DNA from: Mauremys mutica
Taxonomy: Eukaryota > Chordata > Testudines > Geoemydidae
DNA: 64,000 nucleotides
Assembly: GCF_020497125.1 (NCBI RefSeq)
Contig: NC_059080.1
Coordinates: forward strand, 69,856,618-69,920,617
Direction: 5' to 3'
Shown piece by piece: positions 22,703-32,918 of this stretch (position 1 is the first letter of the stretch; each line of letters opens with the position of its first letter). The translations under genes and the position numbers were made by a program. The notes under the pieces were generated by a model. That model saw only the letters and a list, made by a program, of their open reading frames with translations. It was not told the origin of the DNA and searched no databases.

Positions 22703-24922
22703 TCATAGACTTTAAGGCTAGCAGGGACCACCATGATTATCTAGTCTGACTTCCTGCATATTTCAGGCCACAGAGCCTCACCCATCCACACCTGCAATGG
22801 ACCCCTAACCTCTGGCTGAGTTACTGAAGTCCTCAGATCATGATTTAAAGACTTCAAGGTGCAGCAAATACACCATTTACACTAGTTTAAACCTGCAAAT
22901 GACCCAGGCCCCTGCTTCAGAGGAAGGCAAAAAACCTCCAGGGTCAATGCCAATCTGACCCAGGGGAAATTCCTTCCCAGCCCAAAATATGGTGGTCAGT
23001 TGGACTCTGACCATTTCAGCAAGACCCAACAGACACCTGGAACAGAATTATCTGTAATAACTCAGAGCCGTCCCCATCTAGTGTCCCATCACAAGCCATT
23101 GGAGATATTTTCTGCTAGCTGTCACAGACTGGCTACATACCATTGTAGCAATTTCATCATACCATCTCCTCCATAAACTTATCAGGTTTAGTCTTGAAGC
23201 CAGTTAGGTTTTTTGCTTCCACTATTCCCCTTGGAAGGATGTTCCAGAACTTCACTCCTCTGATGGTCAGAAACTTTTGTCTAATTTCAAACCTAAACTT
23301 GTTGATGGCCAGTTTATATCAATTTGTTCTTGTGTCAACATTGGCGCTTAACTTAAATAACTCCTCTCCCTCCCTGGTATTTATTCCTCTGGCGTATTTA
23401 CAGAGAGCAATCATATCTCCCCTGAGCCTTTGCTTGGTTAGGCTAAACAAGCCAAGCTGTTTGATTCTGCTCTCATAAGGTAGGTTTTCCATTCCTCTGA
23501 TCATCCTAGTAGCCCTTCTCTGCACCTGTTCCAGTTCAAGTTCATCTTTATTAAATATGGGAGACCAGAACTGCACATGGTATTCCAGATGAGATCTCAC
23601 CAGTGCCTTGTAAAACAGTACCAACACTTTCCTGTCTCTACTGGAAATACCTCGCCTGATGCATCCTAGGATCACATTAGCCTTTTTCATGGCCAGATCA
23701 TATTGGCGGCTCATAGTCATCCTGTGATCAACCAATACATCCAGGTCGTACTCCTTCTCTATCACTTCCCACTGATAAAATTCTTGTTGTTAGTCCCTAA
23801 ATTCATGGCCTTATGCTTTGCATTATTAAATTTAATCCCATTTCTATTATTCCAGTTTACAAGGTCATCCAGATCTTCTTGTATGATATTCCGGTCCTCC
23901 TGGGTATTGGCAATACCTCTCAACTTTGTGTCATCCACAAATTTAATTAGCACACTCCCACTTTTTATGTGAAGTCCATTAATAAAAATATTAAATAAGA
24001 TTAGTTCCAAGACCAGTCCTGGAGGAACACCAATAGTAACCCCCTCCAGCCTGACAGTTCACCTTTCAGTATGACCAGTTGTAGTCTCCCCTTTAACCAG
24101 TTCCTGATCCACCTTTCAAGTCTCATATTAATCCCCATCTTCTCCAATTTAACTAATAATTTCCCATGTGGAACAATATCAAATATCTTACTGAAATCCA
24201 GATTGATTAGATCTACTCCATTTCCTTCATCTAAAAAATCAGTTATCTTCTCAAGGAAAGATATCAGAGTGGTCTGGCATGATCTACCTTCTGTAAAACC
24301 ATGTTGTATTTTATCTTAATTATCATTTACCTCTACATCCTTAACTACTTTCTCTTTCAAAATTTGTTCTAAGACCTTGCATACAATTGAGGTCAAACTA
24401 ACAATGCTGTAGTTTTCCGGATCAACTTTCTTCCCTTTCTTAAAATAGGTACTATATTAGTAATTCTTAGTCATAGGGTAAGTTTTACAGATTCATTAAA
24501 AATCCTTGCAATTGGGCTTGCAATTTCATGTGCCAGGTCCTTTAATATTATTGGGTGGAGATTATCCAGGCTCCCTTCATTTAGTCTCATTAAGTTGTTT
24601 GAGTTTGGCTTTCCGTCTGATATGGTAATTTTTACATCCATATCCTCATTTCCATTAACCACCCTGCCATTACCCCTAAACTCATTAAACTTATTAAAAA
24701 TGGAGGCTAAGTATTCAATTAGGTGTTAGGCCATGCCTAGATTATCTTTAGTCTCCACCCCATCCTCAGTGTTCAGCAGTCCCACTTCTTTCCTTGTTTT
24801 CTTTTTATCTATATAACTATAGAGCCTTTTACTATTGGTTTTAATTTCCTTTACAAGGTCCAACTCTGGCTTGGCTTTTGGCAGTTTTCACTTTTTCCCT
24901 ATATTTTCTGACCTCCAGTCAA
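22703..24922 (-). mobile_element. CR1 LINE, 5'-truncated, about 2.2 kb
   Basis: This minus-strand non-LTR retrotransposon of the CR1 clade copies its RNA by target-primed reverse transcription. Reading leftwards from 24.92 kb come a linker before the reverse transcriptase, the reverse transcriptase core, its C-terminal part, and a 3' tail ending at AAAGTCTATGAGA (22.70 kb). The catalytic-site region is at about 23918-23942, where the minus strand encodes KFVDDTKL; the family norm is FADDTKL, so the A is V here and the DD pair is kept. The C-terminal half (23319-23765) stays open for 148 codons and contains the CR1 block RATRMIRGMENLPYESR. Frameshifts and stops elsewhere make it inactive. The N-terminal endonuclease is absent, as in most genomic CR1 copies. 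The upstream edge near 24922 is approximate. Confidence 0.92.
23319..23765 (-). pseudogene. CR1 reverse transcriptase, C-terminal open segment
   Basis: This 148-codon open stretch is the C-terminal part of the CR1 ORF2 protein. Recognisable blocks, in order, are the end of the connection region (YDLDVLVDHRMTMSRQYDLA), a conserved LGCIRRGISSRDRKVL segment, SHLEYHVQFWSPIF, RRATRMIRGMENLPYESR and LTKQRLRGDMIALCKYARGI. The last matches the start of the C-terminal region found at 57.7 kb in another copy. It is a fragment within the element above. The open frame starts at a Met that is not the true start. Confidence 0.85.
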
Positions 24923-26154
24923 GAGTGGATGTTACCATGACACAATCTGGAGGAAATGGTGTTTGTTATTGTTGCTCCAAAGCTCCTGGAAGATTCAGGT
25001 GACACTAAAACTCCACATGTGGTCTGTGGTCGGAGTTAGAAGTGGCCTTTTAGTTAAAGCTGCTGAGAAGCAAATCTGCCAGTCCACAGGCAACATGGAG
25101 AGCCTGACCATTAAAATGAAAACAAGATGCATATAAGACTAAAATCCCCTCTTGTATTGGATCAGTTGACTTCAATGGAATTTCCTCCGGGTTTACACTA
25201 GCAATGCTGAGTAGAATTTGACCTGTTGTGGTGGGCTAGGTGACACAGATGCTAAGCACTTCCTCAACATTAATGCTGCTTGAAACTAAATTTTGGTGTA
25301 GCTTCCATGTAGTTCATTAATTTCTACAATACATTTACCAAAAGCCCAGGGAAAGGAAGAAAGGGAGGATTTTTAATAAGATCCCTTTTTCTTGTGGTTC
25401 TGATTCACATATGCAATGAGTATGATGCTAAGCTAAATCCATCCAGCATGGTAGGAATTTTACCTAGCACCACTGGCAGGCATTTAGTCTGATCCAGCCC
25501 CATAAACCCCACCACATAGCAGCTAATTGAACACACTAACAGAACACACTGGACACTCAAGCTACACTCCTGTGGGTTTGGGGAGAAACAACACCTTTAA
25601 ACATTCCTGCTTCGGTGCCCTTGGCAACATACATAACAACTCAGTAAAACTATGGGTTTCTATTTTCTTAACCCTTCAGGACATTGACTGAATGAATATT
25701 TCCTTGAGGAAATAGTTCAGTCAACCAGATATACTCAAACACACTTAAATTCAGCAGTCCTTTTTTCTCCTTAAAAAAACAACAGTTGAATTCTACATTG
25801 CACTGATCTTTGCCCCTAGCTTCAAGGGTTGAATCCAAAGAAGTGTGCTCACCATGAATACCATGCTCCATCGAAGACTGCATGAAAAATATGCACCATA
25901 AAAAAGACTTCAAACCATTAAAATCTCAGATAATTTCTTTTTATGAATTTGCTGGAGAACTGAGAACACATGGGAAAAAATATATCATAATAATTTGGAA
26001 AAAGAAGCAAACAACAATCACTCTCACATAAGAAATGCATTGAGTTGCACTATCAAAACAAACAAAAATCATGGTATTATATAATATTTATATAGAGTAG
26101 AAAGCAGATTATTGATAATTGTTATAACAGTAATAAATAACTGTTTTACTGTGA
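24923..26154. other. Unassigned intergenic DNA
   Basis: No gene recognised. At 25148-25226 a GTTGACTTCAATGG...GGTTTACACTAGCAATG sequence looks like one arm of a palindromic element. Confidence 0.35.
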
Positions 26155-26232
26155 TTCCTCTGAGGATCGCAAAGCACTTTACAAATATTAATGAGGTAAG
26201 TTTCACACCATTTTTGTGAAGTATGCAGGGTT
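26155..26232 (-). mobile_element. MIR-type SINE 3' remnant
   Basis: GCAAAGCACTTTACAAAT, then an ATTAATGAGG(T/C)AAG block and a TTTTTGTGAAGTATGCAGGG block, follow the antisense order of the MIR tail. Only the 3' part is recognisable. Confidence 0.5.
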
Positions 26233-27507
26233 CACTCTAAGGAGCACTTCATTCACCACTGAAATGCAGCCATTTCTACTGTGAAACAAATCAGCTGTTT
26301 AACAGCACACATTAACATCCCACAGTAATTGGGACAGGAATGAAGAATTCCCTGGTGGAATGCATATACAGTATGATGAATTTGATTTCACGAGGAGCCT
26401 CCCCTCCCCCAAGTGTTAACTCCCATACTTTACAAAGAGAGCCATGGATTGGTAGCTGTGGTTAGGGATCATTAGTGATCAGACCTAGTGAACAAATCCT
26501 ACAGAGTTCAGTTCATAAGGGGGTTATGCAAACTAAATCCTGCAGCATTTGTTTTCAAGGGCTAGGATTGGGCCCTTCCCTGCTGGCTTTCCTGGAAATT
26601 CATGTTTGTAGCATTTATGACCAAGTTAATGAACAACACATCTCCAAGAGAATTGGCCCTGCGGGCATCAGATTACCTGTAGCAGCCATCTGAAAAGAAT
26701 TCACCTTGGGACATAAGGCATACAACACGTGACCTAACCTACACATATACCAACACATGCTTATTAAAATAGAAAAACACTTGCATTGTGGTGGCTACAA
26801 CATTAAACCATGGACCAAGAAGGTTTCTGTACAACTGAAACCGCTTCCGCAGTATGATTTTTAGCCCTCAGTCCCTAGCCCCTATTCCCTCACTCCTCCC
26901 TAACCCTGACTTTTGTTATTTTCTGAAGGGACAGCTATACTCCTTGGTCAGAGCTTCAGTTCTCTATGGGGCAGGTTGCCCCTCTTGTAGCTTCAGGCAG
27001 ACACCAGAAAGAGCCATTGCGCCAACAAAGATATTAAAGAATATTTAAGGGGGCAAGAATCCTTCTCCCTCACTGGGTCAGCTAGACTGTGGAAACATTT
27101 CACCCCTGCAGCAGCAGCTCCTGTGGAAAGCACAGGGGTAGAGATGCCCTGTCAGTCTGAGCATACAACTATTGCTACAGATTAAGTAGCATCCCTGCTC
27201 ATGTGTGGTTGCTAGGGCAGCCTAGTTCCCTAGCCAACTACTGTACTAAGGTTTAATTGGCATCTGTCCATCTATGCTTAGTTTGGGAACGAACCAGAAA
27301 GGGAACATTTTTTCAGGCTTACTTGTCCATGGAGGAGTAGGTGTTAAAGTCAGGCGGCTTCCTGTCCCCTAAAAACCCTCATGGCTTGTGGGAGGAGTGG
27401 CCCTTACTAGGGTTCTGCAGCCCCAGTATTAGACAGTGAATTAAGGTTCATATGTCTTAATAGATATTCAGGCACTACCACCACATAAATGTCAAATAAT
27501 AACGATA
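26233..27507. other. Unassigned intergenic DNA
   Basis: No gene recognised. Frames at 26475-26693 and 26854-27048 (plus) lack identifiable domains. Confidence 0.35.
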
Positions 27508-27521
27508 ACAAGACTTTCTGG
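27508..27521. repeat. Left 14-bp target-site duplication
   Basis: ACAAGACTTTCTGG here is repeated exactly at 28646-28659 and directly abuts the element. It marks the insertion point of the Penelope-like element. Confidence 0.9.
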
Positions 27522-27860
27522 TATCAGAGGGGTAGCCGTGTTAGTCTGGTTCTGTAGAAGCAGCAAAGAATCCTGTGGCACCTTATAGACTAACAGACGT
27601 TTTGCAGCATGAGCTTTCGTGGGTGAATACCCACTTCTTCGGATGCAAGTGGTGGAAATTTCCTGGGGCAGGTATATATAAGCAAGCAAGAAGCAAGCTA
27701 GAGATAACGAGGTTAGATCAATCAGGGTGGATGAGGCCCTGTTCTAGCAGTTGAGGTGTGAAAACCAAGGGAGGAGAAACTGGTTCTGTAATTGGCAAGC
27801 CATTCACAGTCTTTGTTTAGTCCTGAGCTGATGGTGTCAAATTTGCAGATGAACTGGAGC

Positions 27861-28098
27861 TCAGCAGTTTCTCTTTGAAGTCTGGTCCTGGCATATGATG
27901 GCATATATTACATTGGTGGAAGTGCAGGTGAATGAACCGGTGATGTTGTGGCTGATCTGGTTTGGTCCTGTGATGGTGTTGCTGGTGTAGATATGTGGGC
28001 AGAGTTGGCATCGAGGTCTGTTGCATGGATTGGTTCCTGAGCTAGAGTTACTATGGTGCGGTGTGCAGTTGCTGGTATATTGCAGTTGCTGGTATATT
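27861..28098 (-). pseudogene. Penelope endonuclease start, minus arm (broken by deletion)
   Basis: On the minus strand the arm encodes a Cys-rich segment (PCNRPRCQLCPH), then FTCTSTNVIYAIICQ, the first strand of a GIY-YIG fold. The 179-bp deletion then joins this out of its normal order to DQTSKRNC and a stop, so the catalytic part is lost. The Cys pattern (C-x4-C-x2-C then C further on) is the putative zinc-binding segment that precedes the endonuclease in vertebrate Penelope-like proteins. The reading continues past 28098 in the annotated frame only because the inverted arm happens to stay open. Confidence 0.65.
28063..28098. repeat. 17-bp tandem duplication at the arm junction
   Basis: TGCAGTTGCTGGTATAT occurs twice in succession, just before the plus arm starts at ACTTCC. 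It lies exactly where the two arms meet, so it may have arisen during the strand switch that joined them. Confidence 0.8.
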
Positions 28099-28479
28099 AC
28101 TTCCACCAATGTAATATATGCCATCATATGCCAGCAATGCCCCTCTGCTATGTACATTGGCCAAACTGGACAGTCTCTAAGGAAAAGGATAAATGGACAC
28201 AAATCAGACATTAGAAATGGCAATATACAAAAACCTGTAGGAGAACACTTCAACCTCCCTGGCCACACAATAGCAGATCTTAAGGTGGCCATCCTACAGC
28301 AAAAAAACTTTAGGACCAGACTTCAAAGAGAAACTGCTGAGCTCCAGTTCATCTGCAAATTTGACACCATCAGCTCAGGACTAAACAAAGACTGTGAATG
28401 GCTTGCCAATTACAGAACCAGTTTCTCCTCCCTTGGTTTTCACACCTCAACTGCTAGAACAGGGCCTCATCCACCCTGA
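28099..28479 (+). pseudogene. Penelope-like GIY-YIG endonuclease domain
   Basis: The plus arm keeps about 126 codons of the C-terminal endonuclease of a Penelope-like element, which nicks target DNA to prime reverse transcription. In order are NVIYAIICQQC (the GIY strand plus a CxxC), AMYIGQTGQSLRKRINGHKS (the YIG strand followed by the conserved Arg and His), EHFNLPGH, and LQRETAELQFI with the family's conserved Glu, then ISSGLN. The frame ends with PHPP and a stop at about 28480. The upstream reverse transcriptase is missing, so this cannot move by itself. The open frame also runs upstream to 28021, but those codons are antisense of the other arm and not part of the domain. Function in the host is not suggested by anything seen. 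Confidence 0.8.
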
Positions 28480-28645
28480 TTGATCTAACCTCGTTATCTC
28501 TAGCTTGCTTCTTGCTTGCTTATATATACCTGCCCCAGGAAATTTCCACCACTTGCATCCGAAGAAGTGGGTATTCACCCACGAAAGCTCATGCTGCAAA
28601 ACGTCTGTTAGTCTATAAGGTGCCACAGGATTCTTTGCTGCTTCT

Positions 28646-28659
28646 ACAAGACTTTCTGG
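28646..28659. repeat. Right 14-bp target-site duplication
   Basis: An exact copy of the left repeat ACAAGACTTTCTGG. Its first three bases (ACA) also match the next bases expected in the truncated arm, so a short microhomology is possible at this end. Confidence 0.9.
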
Positions 28660-29477
28660 GGACAGCTATGCTCCAGGAGGGAGGGGAGTGAAGCCCCACT
28701 CCACTTAGCATCAGCAAAGCTGAGAAGAGACCAGACCTGCCCTCTGAGCCCCAACTGATGAGGGGACAGACAGAGAACAGTAGCTGCCCTCTTTGCCCCC
28801 AGAACTCTGACTGATTAGAGAGCTGGTAAGACATTCCACTCCTGACATCCTGCTGCCAGCTCTCTTCCCGCTGGAGGATATGAATACCACTCACATGGAG
28901 AGTTCATGACAGGGGCATGTGCTTCTACTGCAGAGACACAACAGAGCCTGAGCCCAGCTAGCAACTTGGGTTTGTGACTAAAAGAAAGGAGGGGCCCTAA
29001 GCTGGGGCTACATTTGGAGGATGGAAGAGTAGTTTGGAAGGTCTTCAATTGGTTAAGGGCTTTTTTTGATTAAAGTATCCAGGATTTATTGCATCGAGGT
29101 CTCATGGTATAATTTCTATGGCTAATTAACTACATGCATTAGTCCCCTTAATTGTGCCTTTTAACAATGTTTTTCTTAGCTTCACAAGTACCGGATAAAG
29201 ATACTGAGATACTGTTTTAGTTCCCTGGTATAGATTCCTGCCTCCCCAATGTCTGTAGGATGGTCTTCACTCCAAGCCAAGTGGCTGGTAATTTGGGACA
29301 ACCCAGATAAAATGAAGAGTCTCCATCACTCCTCCTAAACCACCAACACAGCTCCCTGCACCATCTAAGTGCTCCCCAGAGGTCTCTAATTTAAGAACTT
29401 ATCCAGCTTGAACCATAAACTTAAATAAATAAATAAATGAAACCCTTCCTCTCAGAGATACCGTGCTCCTGAGGATG
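28660..29477. other. Unassigned intergenic DNA
   Basis: No gene recognised. Short antisense frames at 28613-29048 carry no domain. A short AAAT run lies at about 29425-29438. Confidence 0.35.
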
Positions 29478-29712
29478 GGAGGAAATATGGGCTTGTGTTT
29501 CAGACAAAGAGTCAGGAGGGGGGCATACATTCTATTTCCTGCTCTGCCATAGATGTTTTGTGTCACTCTGGAGAAGTCATTTACTCACATTGCTTCAGTT
29601 TCCTTATCTGTAAAATGGAATGCAACATATTCCAAGACTAAATGAATTAATGTTCGTTCAGTTCATGGAGCTCTTCAGGTGAAAGGTGCTATAGATGTAT
29701 GCAGTGTGCTGC
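29478..29712 (+). mobile_element. MIR-type SINE
   Basis: A CAAAGAGTCAGGAGG block, CTGCTCTGCCATAGATG, TGTCACTCTGGAGAAGTCAT (degenerate TGACCTTGGGCAAGTCAC), GCTTCAGTTTCCTTATCTGT, AAAATGGAATGCAAC and a tail with GAAAGGTGCTATAGATG follow MIR order. It is the third plus-oriented MIR in the window. Confidence 0.8.
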
Positions 29713-32275
29713 TCAGAACCCACATAAATGGCACATTAGAAATAACTACTTAGCTGACAAGTTAGATTGGGACCGAACCAGAAAGGGAACAAGACAGGAT
29801 CTTTAGAGACCACAGGTCTCCTCCACAAACAATTCTCACCCCCACAAACGTTGTATAGTTGTGGGATTTTGAGAAGTTTTGATAAAAACTGATTTTAGGG
29901 TTTTTCTAACAGCAGGTTCTCATCAGTGAAGTCTGTCTATCACTTAGACCCTCTAGTGATGATTGCTGTCGACATAACAGATAAACAGTGGGGATGTGTC
30001 AAAATCTCAGCCTTGATACGGTCCCTTTGTGCTGCTCCAGCTAGACAGCTTCTCTAGTTCCCAGCCTGGAGGGATCCCTGAGAGTAAGGGATGTGTGGGA
30101 TAAGAAAAGGGGCATGGGTGTAATACTCTGTTTGTCGACGATCCCAAGGGTACCATTACAAGGTAGTGTAACAGCACAGAGGCTGTTCTAGGTGACTCTG
30201 GGTCACCAGCCCAGCCTTAGGAATCAGGGAAACACAAAGATGACTTCAACCCCTGAGGTTGCATCATATGTCAAGTGTAGTTGGGGCAGCCTCAGGATTT
30301 GGGTCCACATATCATTTATTTATCTGTTCACTTTAATAAAATAGGGCTGATTCTAACTAGAGGGTCTGAGATTAGTTAATGGACTGGGACACTTGTTGAC
30401 TGGACTAATATATGTAAGTAAATTTACTCCAGATTCTGTCAGAATCATTTCTTCCCTGTAATTGTTGTAGGAAGCATGAACATTGTGTTTACAGTGCCAA
30501 AGTACAGCTCAACAGAAATAGTAAACGCTGTACGCATGCTTTACAATGAAAGCAAAAGAAGGTGTTAAATGCAATGTAATATTAACAGTCACTAGCCTAA
30601 CTCCTCAGACATTCTAGAGCTACCTAAAACCCCTGTTGCCACCCAAGAAGCCTTGTCATTAGTATGCAGACTTCAGCCTTGCACCTACTTTTTTTTAAGC
30701 ACTTCAGTCCTGAAAAATGACAGCCAAGAATTTGGCCTTTGTTCAATATATCAAAGGGTAGCACGTAGCTCTTCACACAGTCCCACAGGACATAGAGAAC
30801 TCTGTGACTCATTCTATACAACCTTTCACTGGAGGAATGTGCATGCGATGAAGTATTTGTGATACTAATTAAAGATTAGAAAACTCTCATTTAAAACAAC
30901 ACTAATTTGCAAGATATTGGGGTGAGGATGGGGAAATGAGATTTTTTTTCTCTCCAAGTTGACAGTAAGGGCTCAGTTTCTCAATGTAGTTTGAGAAAAA
31001 GATTAAAAAATGGTGGCCTGGGTGGGTGAGAACACAAGAATGAGATATAAAACATTTTACCTCAGTGTCCACAAGAGCCCACTCATCACAAACCTCGCCC
31101 CCACCCCCAACTTTATTGGCAGTTCAAGGAAAGAGACCAAATACTCGGGGTAGAGAGACTAAACTTTCCTTTCATAAACAGAGCTGTCTGAAAAATAGAA
31201 TATTTTTCACAAAACTTTTTTTGTAAACAATGTGTCCAGCTTTCTTGCATCTAATTTCAAAATGTTGCAACCAGCTGTATGGCTTTTTCAAAAATAGGGT
31301 GAATTTTGGGTGATAATTTTGGAAAAAATTTCTTCCTTTTTTTTTTTTTCAAAATGTCGACAAAAGACAATTAAAAAATGAAATTCTGAACATTTTACGA
31401 GCTCTACTTGGAAGTGGGAGCCCAATGTGAGAAGACAAATACATCTGTGACAAATTAGTAGGATATCTGGGTAGACCTGCATAACTCACTCATGGCTAAT
31501 GCACAAAGCACAAATTGATGCTGATAAATGCACAGCATTGTGTGCTCTCTCCCTGTATGTATAAATCTTGGATATACAAATCAGTTTTGGAAATATTGTT
31601 GTCATAGTTACCACTCAGATATCTTTTTGTTTTAACATCCCCTATTTTGTAACGTCTGGGTTCAATTCAAGTTCATAGGGAGCAATGGCACTGAAATTTT
31701 CAGAAGTAGCCTCTAGTTTCGAGGGTCTCCATTTCTGAGTGGCCAACTTGACACCCCTTAGGCCTGATTTTCAGAGGTGCTGGGCACCTACAACTCCAAC
31801 TGACTTCAATGGCCTCAAATGTGATGAATAGATCATATTGCTATGCCTTTTAACATGAAAAAACAAACAGCCTAGTGGCATAATCTATTGCAGTCTATTT
31901 ATATACAACTATAGTTGGCACAGAAAACATTGCTATGCTTCCACATGCTGAACTCACCTTTGTGAAATAGTGTATGTGCCAAACACATCGTCCAGTGTTA
32001 TTTATTTGTTTGGCTTTGCAGAAATGCTAAAGAGAGTGCCTGTTTATATGCTCTAAGTACCCTTGGGATAACATCCACATAAATCCTCTCTGCAGCAAAA
32101 ACAATATAAAATTAACTGCGTAGGTCAGGTAACTGAGGAACTCAAATTCTGCCTTCCCCGTTGAAATTCTTCCCCACTTTCTGGGAGAAAAGATGAGTGC
32201 AATGTGTTTATATACTATGTTCAAAATGTAAATGTATATAATACATATGTATATTAATACATTAAAAGGATATGT
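29713..32275. other. Unassigned intergenic DNA
   Basis: No gene recognised. The A/T-tract-rich stretch at 31185-31415 resembles the arms of the fold-back elements at 4.8 and 51.6 kb but has no clean ends. At 31690-31815 words of the palindromic family occur (GGCCTGATTTTCAGAGGTGC, TGACTTCAATGGCC). Confidence 0.35.
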
Positions 32276-32918
32276 GTCAACAGTGTGCCCTTGTTGCCAA
32301 GAAGGCTAACTGCATATTGGGCTGCATTGGTAGAAGCATTGCCAGCAGATCCAGGGAAGTGATTATTCCCCTCTATTCAGCTCTGGTGAGACCACATCTG
32401 GAGTAGTGTGTCCAGTTTTGGGCCCCCACTACAGAAAGGATGTGGACAAATTGAAGAGAGTCCAGCAGAGGGCAACAAAAATGATTAGGGGGCTGGGGCA
32501 CATGACTTCTGAGGAGAGTCTGAGGGAACTGGGCTTATTTAGTCTAGAAAAGAGAAGAGAAGAGTGAAGGCAGATTTGATAGCAGCCTTCAACTACCTGA
32601 AGGGGGGTTCCAAAGAGGATGAAGCTAGGCTGTTCAAAGTGGTAGCAGATGACAGAACAAGAAGCAATGGCTTCAAGTTGCAGTGCAGGAGGTCTAGGTT
32701 GGATATTAGGAAAAACTTTTTCACTAGGAGGGTGGTGAGGCACTGGAATGGGTTACCTAGGGAGGTGGTTGAATCTCCATCCTTAAAAACCTCTAAGGCC
32801 TGGCTTGACAAAGCCCTGGCTGGGATGATTTATTTTGGGTTGGTCCTGCTTTGAGCAGGGGGTTGGACTAGATGACCTCCTGCAGTCTCTTCCAACCCTA
32901 ATCTTCTGATTCTATGAA
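32276..32918 (+). mobile_element. CR1 LINE 3' fragment, about 640 bp
   Basis: A plus-strand, strongly 5'-truncated CR1. It begins in the C-terminal part of the reverse transcriptase protein (sequence coding for CILGCIG-like and [19 protein letters not shown] residues with a frame break). It continues through the open stretch at 32564-32854, which contains [35 protein letters not shown] and [15 protein letters not shown]. It ends with a GGTTGGACTAGATGACCTCC tail and ATTCTATGA-like terminus at about 32918. This 3' end is a CR1 subfamily different from the copies at 22.7, 54.3 and 56.4 kb. Confidence 0.9.

Larger units (their letters stand above)
27522..28645. mobile_element. Penelope-like retroelement fragment with two inverted arms
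   Basis: The insertion is 1,124 bp long and lies between perfect 14-bp direct repeats. The left arm is read on the minus strand (about 28098 down to 27522) and the right arm on the plus strand (about 28099 to 28645). The outer 330 bp of the arms (27554-27888 against 28314-28648) look identical by eye. The left arm lacks 179 bp present in the right arm (28135-28313), with an AG microhomology at the deletion. The left arm keeps the full terminus TATCAGAGGGGTAGCCG at 27522. The right arm stops at GCTGCTTCT, about 33 bp short of that terminus. Both arms encode parts of a Penelope C-terminal domain, a zinc-binding segment plus GIY-YIG endonuclease. No reverse transcriptase is present. Inverted copies are a known outcome of Penelope-like insertion. 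The near-perfect arm identity suggests a young event. Confidence 0.85.

Noticed and set aside
27861..28292. 143-codon minus-strand frame taken as one protein
   Set aside because: It begins in antisense of the plus arm and then runs into the minus arm of the Penelope-like element, so only the second part is real coding sequence.
31185..31415. A/T-tract-rich stretch similar to the arms of the fold-back hAT-like elements
   Set aside because: No matching inverted tips or target duplication could be found, so it is not called as an element.
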